From NCBI RefSeq assembly GCF_028682455.1, contig NZ_JANHLD010000001.1:248001-312000 (forward strand): a DNA stretch of 64,000 bases. The letters are read 5' to 3'. Positions within the stretch are counted from its first letter, which is position 1, and every line of letters begins with the position of its first letter. The notes below the pieces were generated by a model that was not told the DNA's origin, did not search any database, and worked only from the letters and a program-made list of their open reading frames with translations. This stretch comes from Pseudomonas putida (GTDB lineage Bacteria > Pseudomonadota > Gammaproteobacteria > Pseudomonadales > Pseudomonadaceae). Below are positions 38,776 through 48,158 of this stretch, piece after piece. The translations under genes and the position numbers were made by a program.

Positions 38776-39746
38776 TGCTCGATCCAGCCCGTAGTTTCGA
38801 CCTGATTGGCGACGTGCACGGTTGTGCGCATACCCTCGAACGCCTGCTCGATGCCCTTGGCTACAAGCGCCAGGGCGGTGTCTGGCGCCACGCCGAGCGC
38901 CAGGCGCTGTTCCTTGGCGACATCATCGACCGCGGCCCGCGGATTCGTGAGGCGCTGCACATCGTCCATGACATGGTCGATGCCGGGCAGGCCCACTGCA
39001 TCATGGGCAACCATGAGTACAACGCCCTGGGCTGGAATACCCCGGCCTTGCCCGACAGCGGCAAGCAATTCGTGCGCGAGCACACCCCGCGCCACGGCCG
39101 CCTGATCTACGAAACCCTGACCCAATTCGAGCAGCATCCGGGCGACTGGCATGATTTTCTCGAATGGTTCTACGAGCTGCCGCTGTTTATCGATGCCGGA
39201 CGGTTCCGCCTGGTGCATGCCTGCTGGGATCCACGCTTGATCGAACCCTTGCGCCAGCAGTACCCGGATGGCCGCATCGATGAGCACTTCATCCAGGCGT
39301 CCGGCGTAGCGGACAGCTTTGCCGCGATGGTTTGCAACCGCCTGCTGCGCGGCACCGACATGCGCCTGCCCGATGGCCTGACCCTGACCGGTGGCGACGG
39401 CCTGACCCGTGCCTTCTTCCGCACCAAGTTCTGGGAGGAAGACCCGCAAACCTATGGCGATATCGTCTTCCAGCCCGACGCCCTGCCGGAAAAGGTCGCC
39501 AGCACCCCCTTGAGCCACAGCCAGAAGAACGCCTTGCTGCGCTATGGCGAGGACGAGCCGATGCTGTTCGTCGGCCACTACTGGCGCAGCGGCAAGCCGG
39601 CACCGATCCGTTCCAACCTGGCCTGCCTGGACTACAGCGCCGTGCTGTACGGCAAGCTGGTCGCGTATCGACTCGACGATGAAACCCGAATAGACCCGCG
39701 CAAGTTCGTGTGGGTCGATGTAGACCGGCCGGAGGCCAGCCAATGA
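38775..39746 (+). CDS. Calcineurin-like metallophosphatase (PPP family)
   Basis: 323-aa phosphoesterase. The dinuclear metal motifs are intact: GDVHG near residue 13, GDIIDRG near 51 and GNHEYNALG near 78, with further His residues in LVHACWD and VGHYWR. It resembles the bacterial PPP phosphatases that act on phosphoproteins or on dinucleotides such as Ap4A, but the substrate is undetermined. It overlaps nadK by one base and the rhomboid gene by four, in a nadK operon. Confidence 0.88.
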   Translation: MLDPARSFDLIGDVHGCAHTLERLLDALGYKRQGGVWRHAERQALFLGDIIDRGPRIREALHIVHDMVDAGQAHCIMGNHEYNALGWNTPALPDSGKQFVREHTPRHGRLIYETLTQFEQHPGDWHDFLEWFYELPLFIDAGRFRLVHACWDPRLIEPLRQQYPDGRIDEHFIQASGVADSFAAMVCNRLLRGTDMRLPDGLTLTGGDGLTRAFFRTKFWEEDPQTYGDIVFQPDALPEKVASTPLSHSQKNALLRYGEDEPMLFVGHYWRSGKPAPIRSNLACLDYSAVLYGKLVAYRLDDETRIDPRKFVWVDVDRPEASQ

Positions 39747-40615
39747 GTGCAGTGGTGGTATTGCGCATGCCCTTGAACACTGACCTCAGCGGCTTTGTCG
39801 GCCTGCTGCGGCGCCTGCAGGTGCCGCACCGGGTCAGCGAGGAGGGGGGGGACCAGGTGTTGTGGGTGGCTGAAAACCTGGCCGAGGACGTGCGCGAGCT
39901 GTACCAGCGCTTTCCCGAAGGCAACGCCGATTTCGAACTGCCGGCCGGTGCGACGCTGGCGCCCCCCGCCCGCCCAAGCGTCGGCGAGCAACTGCGCGCC
40001 AGCAAGGCTACGGCTGCGGTGTTGCTGCTGTGCCTGATCGTCGCCGGCCTCACCGGGCTTGGCGACAACTTCGCCACGCTGAGCTGGCTGACCTTCCTCG
40101 ATTTTCGCGTGCAGGGTGATTACCTGTACTTCACGCCGTTGGCCGCGAGCCTGGCGGAGGGCCAATGGTGGCGCTTGTTCACGCCGATGCTGGTGCATTT
40201 CGGCATTCTCCACCTGGCCATGAACGCCCTGTGGTACTGGGAGCTGGGTCGTCGTATCGAGCTGCGCCAGGGTTCCTGGTCGTTGCTGAGCCTGACTCTG
40301 CTGTTCAGCCTGGTGTCCAATGCCGCGCAGTACCTGTTCGGCGGTCCGAGCCTGTTCGGCGGCCTGTCGGGGGTGCTCTACGGCTTGCTCGGGCATGTCT
40401 GGCTGTACCAGTGGCTGGCGCCCAACCCGGTGTATCGCATGCCGCGCGGGGTGCTTGTGATGATGCTGGTCTGGCTGCTGCTGTGCCTGTCCGGGCTGGT
40501 CAGCCTGCTCGGTTTTGGCCAGATCGCCAACGCCGCCCACGTCGGTGGGTTGTTGGTCGGTTGCCTCAGCGGGCTCTTGGGCGGGGCGCTGGCCCGGCGT
40601 AAACTGACGGCTTGA
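39743..40615 (+). CDS. Rhomboid family intramembrane serine protease
   Basis: 290-aa GlpG-like protein. The N-terminal 90 residues form a soluble domain (MSAVVVLRMPLNTDLSGFVGLLRRL), followed by six predicted helices. The catalytic Ser209 is in GGLSGVLYGLLGH and the catalytic His266 in NAAHVGGLLVG; an Asn-containing HLAMNALWYWELG helix precedes them. All rhomboid catalytic elements are present. It overlaps the metallophosphatase stop (ATGA). Likely a membrane protein quality-control protease. Confidence 0.92.
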   Translation: MSAVVVLRMPLNTDLSGFVGLLRRLQVPHRVSEEGGDQVLWVAENLAEDVRELYQRFPEGNADFELPAGATLAPPARPSVGEQLRASKATAAVLLLCLIVAGLTGLGDNFATLSWLTFLDFRVQGDYLYFTPLAASLAEGQWWRLFTPMLVHFGILHLAMNALWYWELGRRIELRQGSWSLLSLTLLFSLVSNAAQYLFGGPSLFGGLSGVLYGLLGHVWLYQWLAPNPVYRMPRGVLVMMLVWLLLCLSGLVSLLGFGQIANAAHVGGLLVGCLSGLLGGALARRKLTA

Positions 40616-40628
40616 TTTGGGAGACGCT

Positions 40629-40889
40629 ATGTCCACTTTTGCGCAAATGATCGAAAACATCACCCCGGAAATCTACGAAAGCCTGAAACTGGCCGTCGAA
40701 CTGGGTAAATGGGCGGACGGGCGCAAGCTCACCGCCGAACAGAAAGAGCTGTCGCTGCAGGCGGTGATCGCCTGGGAAATCCAGAACCTGCCCGAAGAGC
40801 AGCGCACCGGCTACATGGGCCCGCAGGAATGCGCATCGAAGTCGGCGCCAGTGCCGAACATCCTGTTCAAGTCGGATGCGATCCATTGA
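40629..40889 (+). CDS. DUF1315 (YeaC-like) small protein
   Basis: 86-aa cytoplasmic protein: MSTFAQMIENITPEIYESLK followed by VELGKWADGRKLTAEQKE and IAWEIQNLPEEQRTGYMG. This matches the YeaC family, conserved in gammaproteobacteria but of unknown function. GGGAGA precedes ATG 40629; an in-frame ATG at 40617 lies further upstream. It is followed 29 bp later by the DUF2797 gene, as is common. Confidence 0.88.
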   Translation: MSTFAQMIENITPEIYESLKLAVELGKWADGRKLTAEQKELSLQAVIAWEIQNLPEEQRTGYMGPQECASKSAPVPNILFKSDAIH

Positions 40890-40918
40890 TCGAACTTGGC
40901 CGCGGCTCCATCAGTAAA

Positions 40919-41716
40919 ATGTCGGCGCGTCTCGACGCGCCTGTGGTGCAGTACGCTTTTCGCCTGGGCGAGCAGGAAGTACCGGTCAACCCATTGATCG
41001 GCAAGACCCTGCGCCTGGAATACCTCGGGGCCATTCACTGCACCCACTGTGGTCGCAAGACCAAGACCAGCTTCAGCCAGGGTTACTGCTACCCGTGCAT
41101 GACCAAGCTGGCGCAGTGCGATGTCTGCATCATGGCCCCGGAAAAATGCCACTACGACCAGGGCACCTGCCGCGAACCCGGCTGGGGCGAGCAGTTCTGC
41201 ATGACCGATCACGTGGTCTACCTGGCCAATTCCTCGGGCATCAAGGTCGGCATCACCCGTGCCAGCCAGTTGCCCACCCGCTGGCTCGACCAGGGCGCCA
41301 GCCAGGCCCTGCCGATCGTGCGGGTTGCCACCCGCCAGCAGTCGGGGCTGGTCGAAGACCTGTTTCGCAGCCAGGTGGCCGATCGCACCAACTGGCGCGC
41401 CCTGCTCAAGGGCGATGCCGAGGCGGTCGACCTGCTGGCGGTTCGCGAGCAGCTGTTCGACAGCTGCGCCGAAGGCTTCAGCGCCTTGCAGGTACGTTTC
41501 GGCCTGCAGGCCATCCAGCCGCTGAACGACAGCGAAGTGCTGGAAATCCGCTACCCGGTCGAGGCCTACCCGAGCAAGATCGTCAGCTTCAACCTGGACA
41601 AGAACCCCGTGGCGGAAGGCACGCTGCTGGGCATCAAGGGCCAATACCTGATCTTCGACACCGGCGTGATCAATATCCGCAAATACACGGCGTACCAGCT
41701 CGCCGTGCATCAGTAA
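40919..41716 (+). CDS. DUF2797 protein with zinc-binding cysteines
   Basis: 265-aa protein. It contains a cysteine cluster, CTHCGRKTKTSFSQGYCYPC followed by CDVC and CHYDQGTC, about residues 36-80, likely a zinc site. A segment VYLANSSGIKVGITRASQLP then RWLDQGA follows, resembling the GIY-YIG nuclease core pattern (VYL...G-K-G-T). DUF2797 proteins are widespread but uncharacterised. A nuclease role is an inference. It lies between the DUF1315 gene and pepN, 12 bp before pepN. Confidence 0.82.
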   Translation: MSARLDAPVVQYAFRLGEQEVPVNPLIGKTLRLEYLGAIHCTHCGRKTKTSFSQGYCYPCMTKLAQCDVCIMAPEKCHYDQGTCREPGWGEQFCMTDHVVYLANSSGIKVGITRASQLPTRWLDQGASQALPIVRVATRQQSGLVEDLFRSQVADRTNWRALLKGDAEAVDLLAVREQLFDSCAEGFSALQVRFGLQAIQPLNDSEVLEIRYPVEAYPSKIVSFNLDKNPVAEGTLLGIKGQYLIFDTGVINIRKYTAYQLAVHQ

Positions 41717-41728
41717 AAGGACCGCCAC

Positions 41729-44386
41729 ATGCGTACCGAACAGCCGCAAGTGATCTACCTCAAGGACTATCAGGCACCCGAGTACCTGATCGACGAGACG
41801 CACCTGACCTTCGAACTGTTCGAGGACCACAGCCTGGTCCACGCGCAGCTGGTCATGCGCCGCAACCCCGCTCGCGGTCCCGGCTTGCCGCCGCTGGTGC
41901 TCGATGGCCAGCAACTGGAACTGTTGAGCGTGGCCCTGGACGACCAGGCCTTGAGCGCTGGTGACTACCAGCTCGATGACAGTCACCTGACCCTGCAGCC
42001 AAAGGCGGCGACCTTCACTCTCGATACCAGCGTGAAGATCCACCCCGAGAGCAACACCGCACTGGAGGGCCTGTACAAGTCAGGCAGCATGTTCTGCACC
42101 CAGTGCGAGGCCGAGGGCTTTCGCAAGATCACCTACTACCTCGACCGCCCGGATGTGATGAGCACCTTCACCACCACGGTGATTGCCGAGCAGCATCGCT
42201 ACCCGGTGCTGCTGTCCAACGGCAACCCGATCGGCAGCGGCCCGCAGGACGATGGCCGGCACTGGGCGACCTGGGAAGACCCGTTCATGAAGCCGGCCTA
42301 CCTTTTTGCCCTGGTGGCTGGCGACCTGTGGTGCGTCGAAGACAAGTTCACCCGTCAGTCGGGCCGTGACGTGACCCTGCGCATTTATGTCGAGCCGGAA
42401 AACATCGACAAATGCCAGCACGCCATGACCAGCCTGAAGAAGTCCATGCGCTGGGACGAAGAAGTCTATGGCCGCGAATACGACCTGGACATCTTCATGA
42501 TCGTGGCGGTCAACGACTTCAACATGGGCGCCATGGAAAACAAGGGCCTCAACATCTTCAACTCCAGCTGCGTGCTGGCCCGCGCCGAAACCGCCACCGA
42601 TGCCGCCCACCAGCGGGTCGAGGCTGTGGTTGCCCACGAGTACTTCCACAACTGGTCGGGCAACCGCGTGACCTGCCGCGACTGGTTCCAGTTGTCGCTC
42701 AAGGAAGGCTTCACGGTGTTCCGTGATTCGGAGTTCAGCGCCGACATGAACTCGCGCACCGTCAAGCGCATAGAAGATGTCGCCTACCTGCGTACCCACC
42801 AGTTCGCCGAAGATGCAGGTCCCATGGCCCATGCCGTGCGCCCGGACAGCTTCATTGAAATCTCCAACTTCTACACCCTGACCGTCTACGAGAAGGGCTC
42901 GGAGGTGGTGCGCATGGTCCGCACCCTGCTGGGCGCCGAAGGCTTCCGCAAGGGCAGCGACCTGTATTTCGAGCGCCATGACGGCCAGGCGGTGACGTGC
43001 GACGACTTCATCAAGGCCATGGAAGACGCCAACGGCGTCGACCTGACCCAGTTCAAGCGCTGGTACAGCCAGGCCGGCACGCCGCGCCTGGTGGTCAGCG
43101 AAGCCTACGATAGCACCGCCCAGACCTACAGCCTGACCTTCCGCCAGAGCTGCCCGGCCACCCCGGACAAGGTCGAGAAGAAGCCCTTCGTGATTCCGGT
43201 CGAGCTCGGCCTGCTCGATGCCCAGGGCAACGACATCGCCCTGCGCCTGCAAGGCGAGCCGGCTGCGGTTGGCAACTCGCGGGTGCTGTCGGTGACCGAG
43301 GCCGAGCAGACCTTTACCTTCGTCGACGTAGCGGCCAAGCCGCTGCCGTCGCTGCTGCGCGGTTTCAGTGCGCCGGTCAAACTCAGCTTCCCGTATGACC
43401 GCGACCAGTTGATGTTCCTGATGCAGCACGACAGCGATGGCTTCAATCGCTGGGAAGCCGGCCAGCAGCTGTCGGTTCAAGTGCTTCAGGAACTGATCGC
43501 CCAGCACCAGCAGGGCAGTGCCCTGGTACTCGATCAGCGCCTGGTCACCGCGCTGGGCACAGTGCTGGCCAACGAGCAGTTGGACCAGGCCATGGTCGCC
43601 GAGATGCTCTCGCTGCCAAGTGAGGCCTATCTCACTGAAATCAGCGAAGTGGCCGATGTCGATGCCATCCATGCAGCCCGCGAGTTCGCCCGCAAGCAAA
43701 TCGCCGACCAGCTGTTCGCTGCACTCAATGCCCGCTACCAGGCCAACCGCGGTGTATCGCGGGGTACCGAGTATGTGGCCGAGGCCGAGCATTTTGCCCG
43801 CCGCAGCCTGCAGAACATCGCCTTGTCGTACCTGATGCTCAGTGGCAAGCCCGAAGTGCTGGCCGCGACCCTGGAACAGTTCGACGCCTGTGACAATATG
43901 ACCGAGCGCCTGACCGCGCTGGCCGTGCTGGTCAACTCGCCGTTCGAGGCTGAACGGGCCAAGGCGCTGGAAGTCTTTGCCGAAAACTTCAAGGACAACC
44001 CACTGGTCATGGACCAATGGTTCAGCGTGCAGGCAGCCAGCACACTCCCGGGTGGCCTGGCACGGGTGAAGGCGCTGATGCAGCACCCGGCGTTCACGAT
44101 GAAGAACCCGAACAAGGTTCGTGCGCTGATCGGCGCCTATGCCGGGCAGAACCTGGTCAACTTCCATGCGGCGGACGGCTCCGGCTATCGCTTCCTGGCG
44201 GACCTGGTGATCGAGCTCAATGCCCTCAACCCACAAATCGCCTCGCGGCAACTGGCGCCGCTGACCCGCTGGCGCAAGTACGACAGCGCCCGCCAGGCGC
44301 TGATGAAGGGTGAACTGGAGCGCATCCTGGCCTCCGGTGCGCTGTCCAGCGATGTGTATGAAGTGGTAAGCAAAAGCCTGGCCTGA
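41729..44386 (+). CDS. pepN: Aminopeptidase N
   Basis: 885-aa M1-family zinc aminopeptidase that removes N-terminal residues from peptides in the cytoplasm. It has the exopeptidase GAMENKGLN motif (about residue 268) and the zinc motif H303-E-Y-F-H307, with Glu326 further along (SLKEGFTVFRD). The C-terminal helical domain is complete. The proline-rich and catalytic spacing matches E. coli PepN (residues about 6 higher). AAAGGA precedes the ATG. A REP pair follows the stop. Confidence 0.97.
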   Translation: MRTEQPQVIYLKDYQAPEYLIDETHLTFELFEDHSLVHAQLVMRRNPARGPGLPPLVLDGQQLELLSVALDDQALSAGDYQLDDSHLTLQPKAATFTLDTSVKIHPESNTALEGLYKSGSMFCTQCEAEGFRKITYYLDRPDVMSTFTTTVIAEQHRYPVLLSNGNPIGSGPQDDGRHWATWEDPFMKPAYLFALVAGDLWCVEDKFTRQSGRDVTLRIYVEPENIDKCQHAMTSLKKSMRWDEEVYGREYDLDIFMIVAVNDFNMGAMENKGLNIFNSSCVLARAETATDAAHQRVEAVVAHEYFHNWSGNRVTCRDWFQLSLKEGFTVFRDSEFSADMNSRTVKRIEDVAYLRTHQFAEDAGPMAHAVRPDSFIEISNFYTLTVYEKGSEVVRMVRTLLGAEGFRKGSDLYFERHDGQAVTCDDFIKAMEDANGVDLTQFKRWYSQAGTPRLVVSEAYDSTAQTYSLTFRQSCPATPDKVEKKPFVIPVELGLLDAQGNDIALRLQGEPAAVGNSRVLSVTEAEQTFTFVDVAAKPLPSLLRGFSAPVKLSFPYDRDQLMFLMQHDSDGFNRWEAGQQLSVQVLQELIAQHQQGSALVLDQRLVTALGTVLANEQLDQAMVAEMLSLPSEAYLTEISEVADVDAIHAAREFARKQIADQLFAALNARYQANRGVSRGTEYVAEAEHFARRSLQNIALSYLMLSGKPEVLAATLEQFDACDNMTERLTALAVLVNSPFEAERAKALEVFAENFKDNPLVMDQWFSVQAASTLPGGLARVKALMQHPAFTMKNPNKVRALIGAYAGQNLVNFHAADGSGYRFLADLVIELNALNPQIASRQLAPLTRWRKYDSARQALMKGELERILASGALSSDVYEVVSKSLA

Positions 44387-44394
44387 CGGCCTCA

Positions 44395-44446
44395 TCGCGG
44401 GGCAAGCCCGCTCCTGCATACCCTGTAGGAGCGGGCTTGCCCCGCG
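44395..44446 (+). repeat. Inverted REP pair after pepN
   Basis: CGCGGGGCAAGCCCGCTCCTG and GTAGGAGCGGGCTTGCCCCGC face each other across a CATACCCT spacer, forming a large hairpin nine bases after the pepN stop, followed by TTCTTTTTC. It could help end or stabilise the pepN transcript. Confidence 0.88.
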
Positions 44447-44603
44447 TTCTTTTTCTGCTTAACAAAAGATAACGTCCCGTTCGTTGTCAGCCCTTCGCAA
44501 ACCCCGATAGGATGGCTTCAGCTATTGCGGGGCTCTGGAACACGGTTTTTGGCAGTACCTGCAAATAGATTGACCCAAATAACAATAATCGGGGGACAGA
44601 TCT

Positions 44604-45650
44604 ATGACCGAGCCTTACATGGCAGGTACCGGCGGCGCTGCGCGCGCACGCCCATGGGCATTGGCCGCCAGCGGGTTGCTGGTGATGGCGATGGGGGTGT
44701 GGACCAACACAGTCGAGGCGGCAGCGGCCGAACCGAAGGTCTACTCCACCGAATCGGCCAAGGCCGAAAAGAGCCTGTTGCTCGACGTGACCCAGGCCGG
44801 CCCACGCCTGATCGCCGTTGGCGATCGCGGCCATATTCTCTTCTCCGATGACCAGGGCAAGACCTGGACCCAGTCCAAGGTGCCGACCCGGCAACTGCTC
44901 ACCGCCGTCTACTTTGCCGACGAAAAGCACGGCTGGGCGGTCGGCCATGACGCACAGATCCTCGCCAGCAGCGACGGCGGTGTGACCTGGACCAAGCAAT
45001 TCGAAGACCTCAAACGTGAAGCGCCGCTGCTGGATGTCTGGTTCAAGGACGCCCAGCACGGTTTTGCCGTGGGCGCCTACGGTGCACTGCTGGAGACCAC
45101 CGACGGTGGCAAGCAGTGGGACGAGGTCGGTGACCGGCTGGACAACGAAGACCAGCTGCACCTCAACGGCATCGCGGCAGTCAAGGACGCCGGGCTGTTC
45201 ATCGTTGGCGAGCAGGGCAGCATGTTCCGCTCCAGCGACGACGGCCAGACCTGGCAGAAGCTCGAAGGCCCTTACGAGGGCTCGCTGTTCGGTGTGATCG
45301 GCACCGCCCAGCCACGCACGCTACTGGCCTACGGGCTGCGCGGCAATCTCTACCGTTCCAGCGACTTTGGCGACAGCTGGCAGCAGATCGAACTGAACGC
45401 CGCGCGCGGGGCCCTCGAATTTGGCCTGGCAAGCGCTACGCTTCTCGATGATGGCAGCCTGGTATTGGTCGGCAATGGCGGCACCGTCCTGCGCAGCAGC
45501 GACGACGGCCAGACCTTCAGTGTCTTCAACCGCGCCGATCGCATCGCCCTGGCGGGTGTCAGCGGTCGCAAGGGCGAAGGCCTGATCCTTGTCGGCCAGG
45601 GCGGCGTGCACCTGGCTTCGGCCAAGGGCGCCGAAGGAGTGCAGCCATGA
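44604..45650 (+). CDS. Ycf48-like beta-propeller exported protein
   Basis: 348-aa protein with an N-terminal hydrophobic segment (about residues 18-40, ending AAAAEPKVY). A beta-propeller built of Asp-box (BNR) repeats follows: SDDQGKTWTQ, SSDGGVTWTK, TTDGGKQWDE, SSDDGQTWQK, SSDFGDSWQQ, SSDDGQTFSV. This is the fold of the Ycf48/HCF136 family, named for photosystem II assembly; in Pseudomonas it is not photosynthetic. It is coupled by an ATGA overlap to the RND-type exporter, so it probably acts with it in the periplasm. Confidence 0.85.
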   Translation: MTEPYMAGTGGAARARPWALAASGLLVMAMGVWTNTVEAAAAEPKVYSTESAKAEKSLLLDVTQAGPRLIAVGDRGHILFSDDQGKTWTQSKVPTRQLLTAVYFADEKHGWAVGHDAQILASSDGGVTWTKQFEDLKREAPLLDVWFKDAQHGFAVGAYGALLETTDGGKQWDEVGDRLDNEDQLHLNGIAAVKDAGLFIVGEQGSMFRSSDDGQTWQKLEGPYEGSLFGVIGTAQPRTLLAYGLRGNLYRSSDFGDSWQQIELNAARGALEFGLASATLLDDGSLVLVGNGGTVLRSSDDGQTFSVFNRADRIALAGVSGRKGEGLILVGQGGVHLASAKGAEGVQP

Positions 45651-48052
45651 CCAGTCAGGAGCAGTTCAACATGAATCAGCAGCAACACCATCAGGACAAG
45701 GCGACGCTGCTCGAGCGCCTGATCTTCAATAACCGCCCGGTGGTGATCCTCATCTGCCTGCTGGTCAGTGTGTTCCTGTTCTGGCAGGCCACGCAGATTC
45801 GTCCTTCGACCAGCTTCGAGAAAATGATCCCGCTCGAGCACCCCTTCATCGAGAAGATGCTCGAACACCGCAACGACCTGGCCAACCTCGGCAACACCGT
45901 GCGGATCTCGGTGGAAGCCACCGATGGCGATATCTTCAGCAAGGAGTACATGGAGACCCTGCGTCAGATCCACGACGAGGTCTTCTACATCCCCGGTGTC
46001 GACCGTTCCGGTCTCAAGTCGCTGTGGAGCCCCAGCGTACGCTGGACCGAAGTGACCGAAGAGGGCTTCGCCGGTGGCGAGGTCATTCCCAACACCTACG
46101 ACGGCTCGGCTGACAGCCTCGAATTGTTACGCAACAACGTGCTCAAGTCGGGCCAGGTCGGTCGCCTGGTCTCCAACAACTTCAAGTCGAGCATCATCGA
46201 TGTGCCGTTGCTGGAGTCCTACCCGGACCCGAAAGACCAGGGCACGCTGATCAAGCTCGATTACCAGCAGTTCTCCCACCAGCTGGAAGAGAAGATCCGC
46301 GACAAGTTCCAGGCCCAGAACCCCAATGTGAAGATCCACATCGTCGGTTTCGCCAAGAAGGTCGGCGACCTGATCGATGGCCTGATGATGGTGGCGATGT
46401 TCTTCGGTATCGCGCTGGTGATCACTTGGGTGCTGCTGTACTGGTTCACCTGGTGCATCCGCAGCACCATCGCGGTACTGATCACCACCCTGGTGGCGGT
46501 GGTCTGGCAACTGGGGTTGATGCACGCCGTCGGCTTCGGGCTTGATCCTTATTCGATGCTGGTGCCGTTCCTGATCTTTGCCATCGGTATTTCCCACGGC
46601 GTGCAGAAGATCAACGGTATCGCCCTGCAATCGAGCGACGCCGACAACGCCCTGACCGCTGCCCGGCGCACGTTCCGCCAGCTGTTCCTGCCCGGGATGA
46701 TCGCCATCCTGGCCGACGCCGTGGGCTTTATCACCCTGTTGATCATCGACATCGGTGTAATCCGCGAACTGGCCATCGGTGCGTCCATCGGTGTGGCGGT
46801 GATCGTGTTCACCAACCTGATCCTGCTGCCGGTGGCGATCTCCTATGTCGGCATCAGCAAGAAAGCCATCGCGCGCAGCAAGAAAGACGCGACCCGCGAG
46901 CATCCGTTCTGGCGACTGTTGTCGAACTTTGCCAGCCCCAAAGTGGCACCGGTGTCCATCGTCCTGGCCTTGCTGGCCTTCGGTGGCGGCCTCTGGTACA
47001 GCCAGAACCTGAAGATCGGCGACCTCGACCAGGGGGCCCCGGAGCTGCGCCCGGACTCGCGCTACAACAAGGACAACAGCTTCATCATCGACAACTACTC
47101 GACCAGTTCGGACGTGCTGGTGGTGATGGTCAAGACCCCGGCCGAAGGCTGCTCGGTGTACTCGACCATGGCACCGATCGACGAGCTGATGTGGAAGATG
47201 GAGAACACCCCCGGCGTGCAGTCGGCCATCTCGCTGGTGACAGTGTCCAAGCAGATGATCAAGGGCATGAACGAAGGCAACCTGAAATGGGAAAGCCTGT
47301 CGCGCAACACGGATGTGCTCAACAGCTCCATCGCCCGGGCCGACGGCCTGTACAACGCCGACTGCTCGCTGGCGCCGGTGCTGGTGTACCTCAACGATCA
47401 CAAGGCCGAGACCCTGGACCGTGCGGTCAATGCGGTGAAGGAGTTTGCCGAGACCCACAACAAGGATGGCCTGGAGTTCCTGCTGGCTGCGGGTAACGCC
47501 GGGATCGAGGCCGCCACCAACGAAGTGATCAAGTCGGCCGAACTGACCATCCTGATCCTGGTGTATATCTGCGTGGCGGTGATGTGCATGATCACCTTCC
47601 GCTCGTTCGCCGCGACCTTGTGCATTGTCCTGCCGCTGGTGCTGACGTCGGTACTGGGCAACGCCCTGATGGCCTTCATGGGCATCGGCGTGAAGGTTGC
47701 GACCCTGCCGGTGGTGGCGCTGGGCGTGGGTATCGGTGTCGACTACGGCATCTATATCTACAGTCGCCTGGAGAGCTTCCTGCGTGCAGGCCTGCCGTTG
47801 CAGGAAGCCTACTACCAGACGCTCAAGTCCACCGGCAAGGCGGTACTGTTCACCGGCCTGTGCCTGGCCATCGGCGTGTGCACCTGGATCTTCTCGGCCA
47901 TCAAGTTCCAGGCCGACATGGGCCTGATGCTGACCTTCATGTTGCTGTGGAACATGTTCGGTGCGCTGTGGCTGCTGCCAGCGCTGGCGCGCTTCCTGAT
48001 CAAGCCCGAGAAAATGGCGGGCCAGGAAAGCAAGTCGATCTTTGCTCACTGA
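45647..48052 (+). CDS. RND/MMPL-type exporter
   Basis: 801-aa membrane protein of the RND superfamily (MMPL/SSD type). One helix near residue 30 precedes a large periplasmic domain. A block of helices follows (VGFAKKVGDLIDGLMMVAM, HAVGFGLDPYSMLVPFLIFAIGISH). The second half repeats the plan, with VALGVGIGVDYGIYIYSRLE. It is the size of hopanoid/lipid transporters rather than tripartite AcrB pumps (about 1040 aa), and no membrane-fusion or outer-membrane partner is adjacent. The Ycf48-like partner lies upstream. Substrate unknown; lipids or hydrophobic compounds are possible. Confidence 0.85.
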   Translation: MTSQEQFNMNQQQHHQDKATLLERLIFNNRPVVILICLLVSVFLFWQATQIRPSTSFEKMIPLEHPFIEKMLEHRNDLANLGNTVRISVEATDGDIFSKEYMETLRQIHDEVFYIPGVDRSGLKSLWSPSVRWTEVTEEGFAGGEVIPNTYDGSADSLELLRNNVLKSGQVGRLVSNNFKSSIIDVPLLESYPDPKDQGTLIKLDYQQFSHQLEEKIRDKFQAQNPNVKIHIVGFAKKVGDLIDGLMMVAMFFGIALVITWVLLYWFTWCIRSTIAVLITTLVAVVWQLGLMHAVGFGLDPYSMLVPFLIFAIGISHGVQKINGIALQSSDADNALTAARRTFRQLFLPGMIAILADAVGFITLLIIDIGVIRELAIGASIGVAVIVFTNLILLPVAISYVGISKKAIARSKKDATREHPFWRLLSNFASPKVAPVSIVLALLAFGGGLWYSQNLKIGDLDQGAPELRPDSRYNKDNSFIIDNYSTSSDVLVVMVKTPAEGCSVYSTMAPIDELMWKMENTPGVQSAISLVTVSKQMIKGMNEGNLKWESLSRNTDVLNSSIARADGLYNADCSLAPVLVYLNDHKAETLDRAVNAVKEFAETHNKDGLEFLLAAGNAGIEAATNEVIKSAELTILILVYICVAVMCMITFRSFAATLCIVLPLVLTSVLGNALMAFMGIGVKVATLPVVALGVGIGVDYGIYIYSRLESFLRAGLPLQEAYYQTLKSTGKAVLFTGLCLAIGVCTWIFSAIKFQADMGLMLTFMLLWNMFGALWLLPALARFLIKPEKMAGQESKSIFAH

Positions 48053-48058
48053 GTGATA

Positions 48059-48112
48059 TCGCGGGGCAAGCCCGCTCCTACGGTTACCTGTAGGAGCGGG
48101 CTTGCCCCGCGA
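48059..48112 (+). repeat. Inverted REP pair after the RND gene
   Basis: TCGCGGGGCAAGCCCGCTCCTA and TAGGAGCGGGCTTGCCCCGCGA are perfect inverted copies around a CGGTTACCTG spacer. It is the cleanest REP pair in the window. Confidence 0.9.
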
Positions 48113-48158
48113 AGCTTTCAGGTATCATGGCGCTTTACCCCTCGATGATACCCACGCA

